NCBI RefSeq assembly: GCF_020521235.1
Contig: NZ_BLAY01000111.1
Coordinates: 1 to 34,021 of the forward strand
DNA: 34,021 bases
Origin: Microseira wollei NIES-4236
Lineage (GTDB): Bacteria > Cyanobacteriota > Cyanobacteriia > Cyanobacteriales > Aerosakkonemataceae
Reading direction: 5' to 3'
Shown here: positions 7,286 to 14,860 of the stretch, piece by piece
How the letters are laid out: the number at the start of each line of letters is the position of its first letter
Numbering within the stretch: the first letter of the stretch is position 1
Made by a program: the position numbers and the translations under genes
Notes under the pieces: generated by a model
The model's input: only the letters and a program-made list of their open reading frames with translations
The model's database searches: none
Told to the model about the DNA's origin: nothing

Positions 7286-7837
7286 TTAATCTGCTGGTAG
7301 GTCAACTTGAATGGCTAGCACATCTTCCGGCACTTGGCGGATCAGATCGCCGGAGTTGGGTCTTTGCTGTTCCAGAGCAAGGCAAGGGGGTAAAGAAGGG
7401 GGATGGAACCAAGATTGGTCGAATTCTGCCCACAAACGCCGCAACTGGGGGTTAATCGCACTGTCGGCTAAAATTCCGCTGGCGATTTGGTGGATTCCCA
7501 GCAAGTCTTGTAAGTTACCGCGCAGATAAATTTTGTCGGAAACTACTGCTGCATCTACGGTCAATTTGCCTGCGATCGCATCTCGCAGCGTTGCGCTGTT
7601 ACTGCGAAAATTGACGCTTGTTTGCGCCACCGGATATGCGCTCTCGACTTGGAGTTGTTCGCCGCCAGAAGCACCCACTCGCAACACAACCCCATCTAGG
7701 TCAATGATGGCAGTTTTTCCGTCTACTGTCTCTACCAATGCTTCCCAAGTCGCACCGCCAGTAGTGCGCAGGATTTCTACTAGGCTGTGCAGCCATTGAG
7801 CTAATTGAGCGTGGCGTTCAAAGGATTGACTTTGCAT
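7286..7837 (-). CDS. Conserved unknown protein, possible SCP2-like fold
   Basis: 183 residues from the ATG at 7837; a TTG five codons upstream (7852) is also conserved in the paralogous copy and could be the start. I do not recognise the family with certainty. The order of a helix-rich N-terminus, an alternating beta region (KTAIIDLDGVVLRV, EQLQVESAYPVAQT) and the segment KLTVDAAVVSDKIYLRGNLQ recalls sterol-carrier-protein-2-like lipid-binding domains, which is a weak call. No signal peptide. A degraded copy, including about 100 bp of upstream DNA, lies at 32060-32505. Confidence 0.65.
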   Translation of the reverse strand: MQSQSFERHAQLAQWLHSLVEILRTTGGATWEALVETVDGKTAIIDLDGVVLRVGASGGEQLQVESAYPVAQTSVNFRSNSATLRDAIAGKLTVDAAVVSDKIYLRGNLQDLLGIHQIASGILADSAINPQLRRLWAEFDQSWFHPPSLPPCLALEQQRPNSGDLIRQVPEDVLAIQVDLPAD

Positions 7838-7930
7838 AAAAAAAACAATCAAATTACCAGGGATCGCAACTACAAGCGGTTATCTTTCAAGGGGATGCCT
7901 TGCACACCAATTTTATGATTTTTGCAGCAG

Positions 7931-8052
7931 CATGTCAGATCAAATCCGGTGGCATCGGAATGATCGGCCTTTCTTGGTAATTGCTAATTGCTAATTGCTA
8001 ATTGCTAATTGCCACTACAGGTCGTAATTCTGATGCAACTGGAAACGATGTC
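7931..8052. repeat. Family B palindromic element, second copy
   Basis: Left end CATGTCAGATCAAATCCGGT then GGCATCGGAAT; right end ATTCTGATGCAACTGG then AAACGATGTCATT; heptamer TAATTGC in about five tandem copies in the middle. It sits in the 303-bp gap 7838-8140. The part before it (7860-7930) is the duplicated upstream region shared with 32428-32500. Confidence 0.65.
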
Positions 8053-8102
8053 ATTGTAATAAATAGGAAATTAATGAGGATGTATGCTGCAAGTTGGTAG
8101 AA

Positions 8103-8128
8103 GCGCCGATGGGAAAAATAATCGGCGC
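8103..8128 (-). terminator. Hairpin after the glycosyltransferase gene
   Basis: Perfect 8-bp stem GCGCCGAT / ATCGGCGC with a 10-base loop, 12 bp past the stop of the minus-strand glycosyltransferase gene. The T-tract is poor. Confidence 0.45.
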
Positions 8129-8140
8129 GCGATCGCTCTG

Positions 8141-9487
8141 TCAATTCCCTTGCCTTTCTACTGCTTTCTCTAAATAAGTTTCGATCGCATCGCAAGCAGC
8201 AGAGACACCATTTTCTGCTTGGATCGAACGACCGATTTCGGCAGCTTTGGCTGCATAACTGGGGTCAAACAGCAGATGTTTGAGTTCGGCAGCAATCCGA
8301 TCTGCCGTACAATGCTGACGGTCGAGCGTACGCGCTACCCCCAATCGCACCAAGCGGGCGGCGTTATCTGGCTGATCGTAAGCGCAGGGAACTACCAGCA
8401 TGGGACTACCGGAACCCATAGCCTGCGCTGTTGTTCCCACCCCACCATGATGGACAATCGCTGCGGCACGGGGAAAAATTGCTGAGTGGGGGGCGTACTT
8501 TACCGCGATCGCTCCCGAAGGTAGTTGGTGAGAAGCTATGCGATCTGCCTCCTTTCCCATCAGCAAGACCGATCGGTAGCCTAACTGCTGGGCGGCGAGC
8601 GCTCCCTCTAAATAAAAGTCCCCTTGAGTCCACACCACTAACGAGCCTAAAGTGAAGACAATCGGGGGCGGCCCAGCTTGCAAAAACTGCTCCAATTCGG
8701 GAGACAAACCTTCGCGCTCTTGGTAGTTGTATAAAGGAAACCCAGTCACGCGAGTTTGAACGGGCCAGTCTGGTTGAGGAGCAGCTAGAAGCGGCGAGAA
8801 TAACCCTAGCACCAACTCAGGTGAATGCTGACCTTCAAAAAACGGATCTCCTGAAGGCGGTAAACCGAGTTCAGCCCGCAACTGCCGCATCGGTGCGCTC
8901 CAAAACCGTGCCTGCCACCGGAAATAGCGATACATGCCATCGTTGGCAATTAGCGTCATGGCGCGATCAAAAGCAGATGTCGCTGAAGGTGAAAGACTGG
9001 GACAATCGTACACCGACATAAACGAAGCCGGTGATAGGGCAGCGGATACCCTGGGAGTTCCAGTTTTTTCAGCCGCCAGAATTGCTGCAAACGCAAGATG
9101 GTGCGTCACCACTAGTGAGGCTTCCCTGACCAATTCCACCAAGTCGCTGTAGGTTGCCCGCAAATGGGGCGCGATCAGATAACTAACACCGTAGTCAAGC
9201 GCCTGCTGGTTGTAAGGGAGCAACCCGATAAACTCCTCTTCTTCTGTGTTGATTAACCCGTCAGGTCTAATGCCGCGAAACTCAATGCCTTCAGATTCGA
9301 TCAGGTGGCGATAGATCTGGTTCGTGGCAATCACCGCACGATGTCCCCTTTGCCGCAACTCCCTTGCGATCGCCATGTAGGGATAAACATCTCCTAACGA
9401 GCCAAAGGTGGCGATCGCTATATAATATTTGCTCGTTTTTTTGCCGTTTTTCCGACTCGATCCCAATTTGGCTTGCTGATTTATCAC
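8141..9487 (-). CDS. UGT-type (GT1) glycosyltransferase
   Basis: 448 residues, two Rossmann domains of the GT-B fold. The N-terminal acceptor domain has FGSLGDVYPYMAIARELRQR (28-47), the usual start of this family. The C-terminal donor domain has the UGT signature HHGGVGTTAQAM (346-357) followed by P and DQPDNA (371-376), which contact the nucleotide sugar. The family moves hexoses from UDP- or dTDP-sugars to lipids, sterols, carotenoids or polyketide-like acceptors; the acceptor cannot be read from sequence. The start is GTG at 9487, with GGGGGAG upstream at proper spacing. It stands alone, but prenyl synthase and CrtC-like genes lie 4 kb away. Confidence 0.9.
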   Translation of the reverse strand: MINQQAKLGSSRKNGKKTSKYYIAIATFGSLGDVYPYMAIARELRQRGHRAVIATNQIYRHLIESEGIEFRGIRPDGLINTEEEEFIGLLPYNQQALDYGVSYLIAPHLRATYSDLVELVREASLVVTHHLAFAAILAAEKTGTPRVSAALSPASFMSVYDCPSLSPSATSAFDRAMTLIANDGMYRYFRWQARFWSAPMRQLRAELGLPPSGDPFFEGQHSPELVLGLFSPLLAAPQPDWPVQTRVTGFPLYNYQEREGLSPELEQFLQAGPPPIVFTLGSLVVWTQGDFYLEGALAAQQLGYRSVLLMGKEADRIASHQLPSGAIAVKYAPHSAIFPRAAAIVHHGGVGTTAQAMGSGSPMLVVPCAYDQPDNAARLVRLGVARTLDRQHCTADRIAAELKHLLFDPSYAAKAAEIGRSIQAENGVSAACDAIETYLEKAVERQGN

Positions 9488-9513
9488 GTTCTGCTCCCCC
9501 TATTTGAAGATTA

Positions 9514-9642
9514 CAGGACTTACGCGCTTGCTTCCTGGTTTCTCCCAAAAATCGTTGGTTTGGGAACGAGAGATATGCATACCCTAGCTGGCGCGAACGA
9601 CCGTCGAAACCGGGTTTCTGGCCTCGTCCTGCGTAAGTCCTG
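9514..9642. repeat. Family A palindromic element
   Basis: Ends CAGGACTTACGC and GCGTAAGTCCTG are inverted repeats, with the core AAACCGGGTTTCTGG near the right end. It lies just upstream of the glycosyltransferase start, in the 777-bp stretch 9488-10264 that otherwise holds one doubtful reading frame and a heptamer palindrome. Confidence 0.7.
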
Positions 9643-9825
9643 GATTAATTAGCAACAACTTTTCATATTAACTCTCTAGTTGTATCTTTATTAACTTTCC
9701 CTTTCCTACTTTTCCTGCTTTTCCTGCCTGTTATTGAGCGCCATAGATTCCCAGCCTTTGAGCGATTTCTCCCCTTCTGTAAACTTTTATTACAAAATAT
9801 TTTTTATCTATAGAGAGGTTATATA

Positions 9826-10053
9826 GTGAGAAGCGATTTTGAAACAAGGAATAGAAAAAAGATCGGCTGTACCAAGAAAAAGAAAAGAAATATAGTGGCG
9901 AGGGAGATAAAACGGGCGGCTAATGGCTCAATCAGGGGGAATGGTATCAGGAATTACGCAGTTAGGAAACTAGAAAACGGGGTTATTGGCGTAAGTAATG
10001 GGTATATGAGTAGGCAAAAAAATAGTTATAAGCTGTTAGATATTAGCTATTAA
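9826..10053 (+). CDS. Doubtful small basic protein
   Basis: 75 residues from a GTG with GAGAGG upstream, very Lys/Arg/Asn-rich (KKIGCTKKKKRNIVAREIKR). No family recognised. The composition follows the purine-rich DNA of this stretch and no domain is visible, so this may not be a gene. It could be part of the leader of the gene at 10265. Confidence 0.2.
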   Translation: MRSDFETRNRKKIGCTKKKKRNIVAREIKRAANGSIRGNGIRNYAVRKLENGVIGVSNGYMSRQKNSYKLLDISY

Positions 10054-10060
10054 ATTCGGC

Positions 10061-10144
10061 GTTGCTAATGGCTAATTGCTAAGGGCTAATATAGGATTTA
10101 TAACGCTCGCCATAAGCAATTAGCAATTAGCAATTAGCAGCTAG
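10061..10144. repeat. Heptamer inverted repeat
   Basis: Left arm of TTGCTAATGGCTAATTGC units and right arm of GCAATTAGCAATTAGC units pair across a GCTCGC centre. It has the same heptamers as families B and C but lacks their end sequences. Confidence 0.6.
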
Positions 10145-10264
10145 TGGAGAGATAAATAGCAAATAGAGTAGAATATTTCAGAAAGCATTGTAATTCTGAA
10201 GGAACGGGATGGAAAAGAGGATAGAATACCAAGGAAAAATTAAAAAGGCTCGGCACTATTGATT

Positions 10265-12199
10265 ATGGCTACATTCGGCAACAAAGAGAAAAATACGATC
10301 TCGTTGGGAATATTCCTGGCTCTATTAGCTGTGACGCCAAAGCCAATAGCAGCAGCGGGGATGCTCAAGCCGGTGGTGGCTAAAGCGGCAGCACCAACCT
10401 CTTTCCCGTTGCCGGCAGATGTACCCGGTAAGACAACAGTGCGGGTGGATGGATCGAGCAGCATGAAAAGAGTTAACCAAGCGCTGAAACAGCGGTTTGA
10501 GCAAAAGTTTCCCGGTACGAAAGTGGAAGTTTCCGAGCAAGGAAGCGATCGGGCGCTAAAAGAACTGGTAGAGGGAAAAATCGATCTAGCTGCGATCGGT
10601 CGTCCTTTAACCAAGAAAGAAAAAGCGCAAGGACTGGTGCAAGTTCCCTTGAGCAGACAAAAGATTGCGCTCGTGGTAGGGCCAGATAATGCCTTTAATA
10701 AAAGCTTGACCTTTGACCAATTTGCGCGGATTTTCCGCGGAGAAATTAGGAATTGGTCCCAGGTTGGGGGTAAGCCAGGGATAGTTAGGCTGATCGACCG
10801 TCCCGCTGATAGCGATACTCGAAAAGCTTTTCAAAGCTACAAAGTTTTCCAAACGGGTGGGTTTAAGACAGGATCAAACGCTGAGCAGATCGGGAAAGAT
10901 AGTACGACAGAAGTTATTAAGCATCTGGGGAAAAACGGAATTGGTTATGCGATCGCAGACCAAGTACTGGGGCGGAAAAACGTGCGAATTCTGCCGATGC
11001 ACGGAGTCTTACCCGACAATCCTAAATATCCTTTCTCCCAAACCTTGTATTACGTCTACAAAGGGAAAACTCCCAACCCCGCAGTCCAATGGTTTTTGGG
11101 CTATGCAACCGATACATCGAACCAGCAGGTTGTCAAACAAGCCATTTCCGATCCAACTGCACCGGATCAGACAGTTGCAGACATATCCCCCAGGGGTGGA
11201 GAAACGGCGACGTTAGACGGGAGAATACCTTGGTGGATGTGGCTGCTCTTGAGTTCCGCACTGGGAGGATTGCTTTGGTTGTGGCTAAAAAATCGAAAAG
11301 CGCTCGCAGCATCATCAGCAGCTAAGATGGCAGCAGCCGCACCAGCTGCCCTACCTGCTGCGCCTGCTGTCAGCCACCTATTTTTAGTGCCTTATGACGG
11401 CAAAAACGCCTACGCTTATTGGGAAATTGCCACAGCCCAAATCGAAGCCTTGCAACGCCAAGGGGGAAAAGAGCTACTGTTGCGGCTGTACGATATCACA
11501 AACATCGCACAAGGGGCGCATCACCCACTTCCTTGCCTACAGCAATTCGGCTGTAATCTCCAAGACCGATATTTGCTCCTCACCTTACCAGCCCTGAATC
11601 GAGATTACATCGTCGAGTTGGGATTGCTCGCCGAGACAGGGCAATGGTTATCATTAACTCGATCTGGGGCGGTGCGGGTGACCAATAACTACCCCACAGG
11701 CAATATCTTCGCCCTAGATGGCAGCAAGGGCAATGGGGAAGCCGCGTACCGCGCACCAGCGCCATCCCACAGCCGTCTATTCTTAGTACCTTATGACGGC
11801 AAAAACGCCTACGCTTATTGGGAAATTGACCCAAGGCAAATCGAAGCCTTACAACGCCAAGGGGGAGAAAAGCTAGTGTTGCGGCTGTACGATATCACCG
11901 ACATTCCAGACTCAGAACAACACTCACTTGCTGGCATAGAACAGTTCGACTGTAACCCCAACGAACAATATTTCCTCCTGGCGCTACCAGCGGAGAATCG
12001 GGATTATATCGTCGAGTTGGGATTGCTCACCCAGGCAGGAAACTGGTTATCATTAACTCGATCCGGAAAGCTGCGGGTTGCCAAAAGCATTCCCACAGAT
12101 GATGTCGTCCTAGCTATGATGCTGCAAGACCGCAAAAACGTCTACGCCTATTGGGAAATACCCCCAGAGTCAATACAGGCGCTTAAGCACCAAGAGTAG
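10265..12199 (+). CDS. Periplasmic phosphate-binding-like domain fused to DUF4912 repeats
   Basis: 644 residues from the ATG at 10265 (an in-frame TTG two codons earlier is possible). Order: signal peptide (about 10-43, ending AAA); PstS/PBP-like domain (about 57-300) with VDGSSSM, LVEGKIDLAAIGRPLTKKEK, GIGYAIADQ; a membrane helix (321-341, WWMWLLLSSALGGLLWLWL); an Ala/Pro linker; then DUF4912 units at about 370-480 and 503-613, each starting [HR]LFLVPYDGKNAYAYWEI. A third unit starts at 614 (VVLAMMLQDRKNVYAYWEI) but stops after about 30 residues. PBP domains of this type bind oxyanions outside the membrane; DUF4912 function is unknown. Topology puts DUF4912 in the cytoplasm, so it looks like a one-protein sensor or coupling protein, by inference. 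Confidence 0.85.
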   Translation: MATFGNKEKNTISLGIFLALLAVTPKPIAAAGMLKPVVAKAAAPTSFPLPADVPGKTTVRVDGSSSMKRVNQALKQRFEQKFPGTKVEVSEQGSDRALKELVEGKIDLAAIGRPLTKKEKAQGLVQVPLSRQKIALVVGPDNAFNKSLTFDQFARIFRGEIRNWSQVGGKPGIVRLIDRPADSDTRKAFQSYKVFQTGGFKTGSNAEQIGKDSTTEVIKHLGKNGIGYAIADQVLGRKNVRILPMHGVLPDNPKYPFSQTLYYVYKGKTPNPAVQWFLGYATDTSNQQVVKQAISDPTAPDQTVADISPRGGETATLDGRIPWWMWLLLSSALGGLLWLWLKNRKALAASSAAKMAAAAPAALPAAPAVSHLFLVPYDGKNAYAYWEIATAQIEALQRQGGKELLLRLYDITNIAQGAHHPLPCLQQFGCNLQDRYLLLTLPALNRDYIVELGLLAETGQWLSLTRSGAVRVTNNYPTGNIFALDGSKGNGEAAYRAPAPSHSRLFLVPYDGKNAYAYWEIDPRQIEALQRQGGEKLVLRLYDITDIPDSEQHSLAGIEQFDCNPNEQYFLLALPAENRDYIVELGLLTQAGNWLSLTRSGKLRVAKSIPTDDVVLAMMLQDRKNVYAYWEIPPESIQALKHQE

Positions 12200-12294
12200 T
12201 GGAAAAGCTAAAGCTCTTGATTTACTTGCGAAAGTTCCCTGGGGCAATCGGTCCGCCGAGTCTAATAATTTATAGGTTCTGGTATGATGACATT

Positions 12295-12347
12295 GGTAGA
12301 AAAGTAGGGCTTTGGGTTAACTATCCTACGAGCCTACTTTATCTACC
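12295..12347. repeat. Inverted repeat after the DUF4912 gene
   Basis: GGTAGAAAAGTAGGGC (12295-12310) pairs with GCCTACTTTATCTACC (12332-12347) across a 21-base loop. It may act as a 3' hairpin of the upstream gene, or it may be a remnant repeat; no T-tract. Confidence 0.4.
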
Positions 12348-12420
12348 GACCCTCTGACCAAACTTACAGGAACGAGTTATTATTGGCCAGCATTGTTCAA
12401 TCCAAAACGAGGAAGATATT

Positions 12421-13002
12421 ATGTTAAACTTTTTGAAGAATCAAATAAAAAAGCTGACAGAACAGGCAAAAACGACAGTGCCTAGTGCCGAGTCGCAGGA
12501 ATCAAGGTCGCAGGCATCAAGGTCAGAGGAATCAAGTAGTAGGACTGGCTACTATTTAATCAGAAGTAAGCTCAATGGCATGGTGTTGGATATTGCAGGC
12601 AACAACCCAGAACCTAATGCAAACGTTGTAGTTCACCCAGTTCAGGGGACTTATGGTACAGCTAATCAGCAATGGCAAATTACGGGAAATGGGTTAATAA
12701 AAAGTAGGCTCAACGGCTTCGTCCTAGATATTCAAGCAAGCAACACAGAACCTTTTACCCCAGTTGTCGTTAACCCAGTAAACGGTAGTGACGGTACGCC
12801 GAACCAGCAATGGACAAATAGTCAAGAAGGCTTGATTAAAAGTGAGATCAATGGCTTAGTGCTGGATATTCTAGGAAGCATGAACGAGCCTTTTACCCCG
12901 GTTGTAATGTACCAAGTGAATGAAACTAACGGAACGCCCAATCAGCAATGGGAATTTGTGCCGATTCCGGCAGAAGGTTTAGCAGAACCTTTATCGACAT
13001 AA
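12421..13002 (+). CDS. Ricin-type beta-trefoil lectin
   Basis: 193 residues. After an amphipathic N-terminus (MLNFLKNQIKKLTEQ) and a low-complexity SQESRSQASRSEESSSR linker come three trefoil units with a 46-residue period, each having LNGxVLDI and ending NQQW (82-85, 128-131, 174-177), the QxW signature of ricin B/CBM13 lectins. Such domains bind galactose-type or other sugars. There is no signal peptide or membrane segment, so location is unclear; non-classical export is possible. ATG at 12421 has GAGGAAG upstream. It stands between the DUF4912 gene and the prenyl synthase, same direction. Confidence 0.9.
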   Translation: MLNFLKNQIKKLTEQAKTTVPSAESQESRSQASRSEESSSRTGYYLIRSKLNGMVLDIAGNNPEPNANVVVHPVQGTYGTANQQWQITGNGLIKSRLNGFVLDIQASNTEPFTPVVVNPVNGSDGTPNQQWTNSQEGLIKSEINGLVLDILGSMNEPFTPVVMYQVNETNGTPNQQWEFVPIPAEGLAEPLST

Positions 13003-13024
13003 TAGCCAATAGGAGGAGCGCTCG

Positions 13025-13102
13025 ATGCTACAAATTTGGATATATAGGCGCTCAAGAAAAACCCCTCGGTTTTCAAGAGTAGCAAAAAACACCAAAGGCT
13101 GA
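13025..13102 (+). CDS. Tiny open frame with a strong ribosome binding site
   Basis: 25 codons (MLQIWIYRRSRKTPRFSRVA...) starting at an ATG 8 bases after a perfect AGGAGG (13011-13016), just after the lectin stop. The start region lies in a hairpin (GAGCGC ... GCGCTC, about 13017-13055). The product would be short and very basic, no family known. It may be a leader peptide for the next gene or chance. Confidence 0.25.
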   Translation: MLQIWIYRRSRKTPRFSRVAKNTKG

Positions 13103-13143
13103 TGGATAAAGGAATTAGATTTGTAGAAAAATAGAGAAAATAA

Positions 13144-14622
13144 ATGCTGCTTGAAATTTTCTTATTTGCGATATATTTCGGCTTCTTCACTTGGTTAACG
13201 TACAAACCTAAAAGCAATGGGGTAAGTCAATCAAAATTACTTCTTCCACCAGGTGATGAAGCGATTAAAATCGTCACGGCGACACCAAAGGAACAAGTGC
13301 ATAACCAACCCTTAGTCGCTGTAGAAGTCAATCTAAGCAACAAGAGCAAAAACGAATATATATCGTCTCGGCTGACTGCTAGGCGGGAAGAGGTTGAGGA
13401 GAATAGCACTCAGAGCGGCAGAAGCGAGTTAAACTCAGTGGAAGGGGAGTTAGCGATCGCTTTAAATAACCAGTCAAGACAAAGCCTTCAGTTGGGGGAA
13501 ATCCCAGCAACTTCAAGAGAAGAATTGAAGTATGATAATCAAATTATCAACGAGGCAGTAGAGGAATCCCGGATAGCAGTAGTTCAAAAAATTAAAGAAT
13601 TTGTTGAGCAGAAAAATAATATAACAGGTTCTTATAAACCATTGTATGAATTGTTGACGGATTATCCATTCAGAATCGGCAAAATGTTGCGACCCACGAT
13701 GTGTATCAGCGTCGCGAGAGCGGTGGGAGGAATGGGACAAGATGCGTTGACATCGGCAGCGGCTTTAGAACTTTATCACAACGCTTTTCTGATTCACGAT
13801 GACATCGAAGACGGGTCAGAATCGCGACGGGGTAAGGGAACTTTACACGAAATAATAGGCATTCCCCGCGCGATTAATGTAGGCGATGCAACAAACGTTT
13901 TAGCCGTAGGTTTATTGTTAGAAAATTTATCAGGAATCGGAGTTGCCAAAGCGCTAAACGTGCTGCATGAAATCGAGTTCATGGCGCAGCAATCTGTCGA
14001 AGGACAGGCGATGGAATTAGATTGGGTAGCCAGCAACGCCTCAAATCTAACCGACCAAGACTATTTTAAAATGTGCGTCAAAAAAACTTGCTGGTATACG
14101 TTTATTACTCCCTGCAGAATTGGTTTGATTGTCGGACATCCATCAGCAAGTGGGAAGGATTTGGTTAAACAGTTGGCGGGGGTAACTCGATTTGGCATGA
14201 TTTTAGGAATTGCGTTTCAGATTCAAGACGATTTGTTGAATTTGCAGGGGAAAATAGAAACATATGGAAAAGAAATTGGGGGAGATATTTACGAAGGGAA
14301 ACGCACGTTAATGCTAAATCACGTTTTGGCACACAGTGGGAAAGCCGCTGAGCAAATATTAGAAATTTTAGCCTTACCCCGAGAGAAAAAAACGCCAGAC
14401 CAGCTGGCATTTATTATGGAACAAATGCAGCTGTGTGGTAGTATCGAACATGGGTGGAAAGTGGCGCGCTCGCTAGCCAAAAAAGCAGAAGAAATTTTTG
14501 AAAGTCTAGATTTTATTCGACCCTCAACCGCCCTACGACCCGAAGAACAATGGGGATGCCCAGTCCACGACGGTCGATTTATTAAAGAACTAATCAACTA
14601 TGTAATCTATCGAAATGTGTGA
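13144..14622 (+). CDS. Prenyl diphosphate synthase with N-terminal membrane anchor
   Basis: 492 residues, far longer than the usual 300-350. Residues 3-20 form a membrane helix; 25-130 are a low-complexity polar linker; the polyprenyl synthetase domain fills about 130-490. It makes linear isoprenyl diphosphates from IPP and an allylic diphosphate. The first Asp-rich motif is HDDIEDGSESRRGKGTLHE (DDxxD at 219-223); the second is FQIQDDLLN (362-366), with Asn in place of the common last Asp; GKRTLM (385-390) follows. These are trans-type chain elongation residues; chain length cannot be fixed, though short chains (C15-C20) are typical. The ribosome binding site is weak. Downstream, after a repeat element, come two coupled genes of likely terpenoid context. 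Confidence 0.88.
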   Translation: MLLEIFLFAIYFGFFTWLTYKPKSNGVSQSKLLLPPGDEAIKIVTATPKEQVHNQPLVAVEVNLSNKSKNEYISSRLTARREEVEENSTQSGRSELNSVEGELAIALNNQSRQSLQLGEIPATSREELKYDNQIINEAVEESRIAVVQKIKEFVEQKNNITGSYKPLYELLTDYPFRIGKMLRPTMCISVARAVGGMGQDALTSAAALELYHNAFLIHDDIEDGSESRRGKGTLHEIIGIPRAINVGDATNVLAVGLLLENLSGIGVAKALNVLHEIEFMAQQSVEGQAMELDWVASNASNLTDQDYFKMCVKKTCWYTFITPCRIGLIVGHPSASGKDLVKQLAGVTRFGMILGIAFQIQDDLLNLQGKIETYGKEIGGDIYEGKRTLMLNHVLAHSGKAAEQILEILALPREKKTPDQLAFIMEQMQLCGSIEHGWKVARSLAKKAEEIFESLDFIRPSTALRPEEQWGCPVHDGRFIKELINYVIYRNV

Positions 14623-14637
14623 AGCCCGGAAAAGTAC

Positions 14638-14836
14638 AAAAATTACGCACGACGAGGTCAGAAACCCGGTTTCTTTGTTGATATCTCGTTGCCAAACCCA
14701 CGATTGTCGCATCACCTTTGTTTCTTTGTTGATATCTCGTTGCCAAACCTTGTCGCATCACCTTTGTTTCTTCATTGATATCTGGTTGCCAAACCAAGGA
14801 TTGTCGTATCACCTTTGTTTCTTTGCCTAAGTCCTG
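14638..14836. repeat. Family A element with internal triple repeat
   Basis: Left end AATTACGCACGACG and right end GCCTAAGTCCTG match family A. Inside, a unit of about 50 bp (TTTGTTTCTTTGTTGATATC, TCGTTGCCAAACC, TTGTCGCATCACC) occurs three times with small differences. It fills the gap between the prenyl synthase and the next gene. Spacing and lack of exact repeats argue against a CRISPR array. Confidence 0.65.
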
Positions 14837-14860
14837 AAGTAGTAAAATCAGAGAAATTTA

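Noticed and set aside
14660-14830. Possible CRISPR array from repeated ~50-bp units
   Set aside because: Units are adjacent and imperfect, with no constant repeat plus unique spacer pattern, no cas genes, and family A ends flank them.
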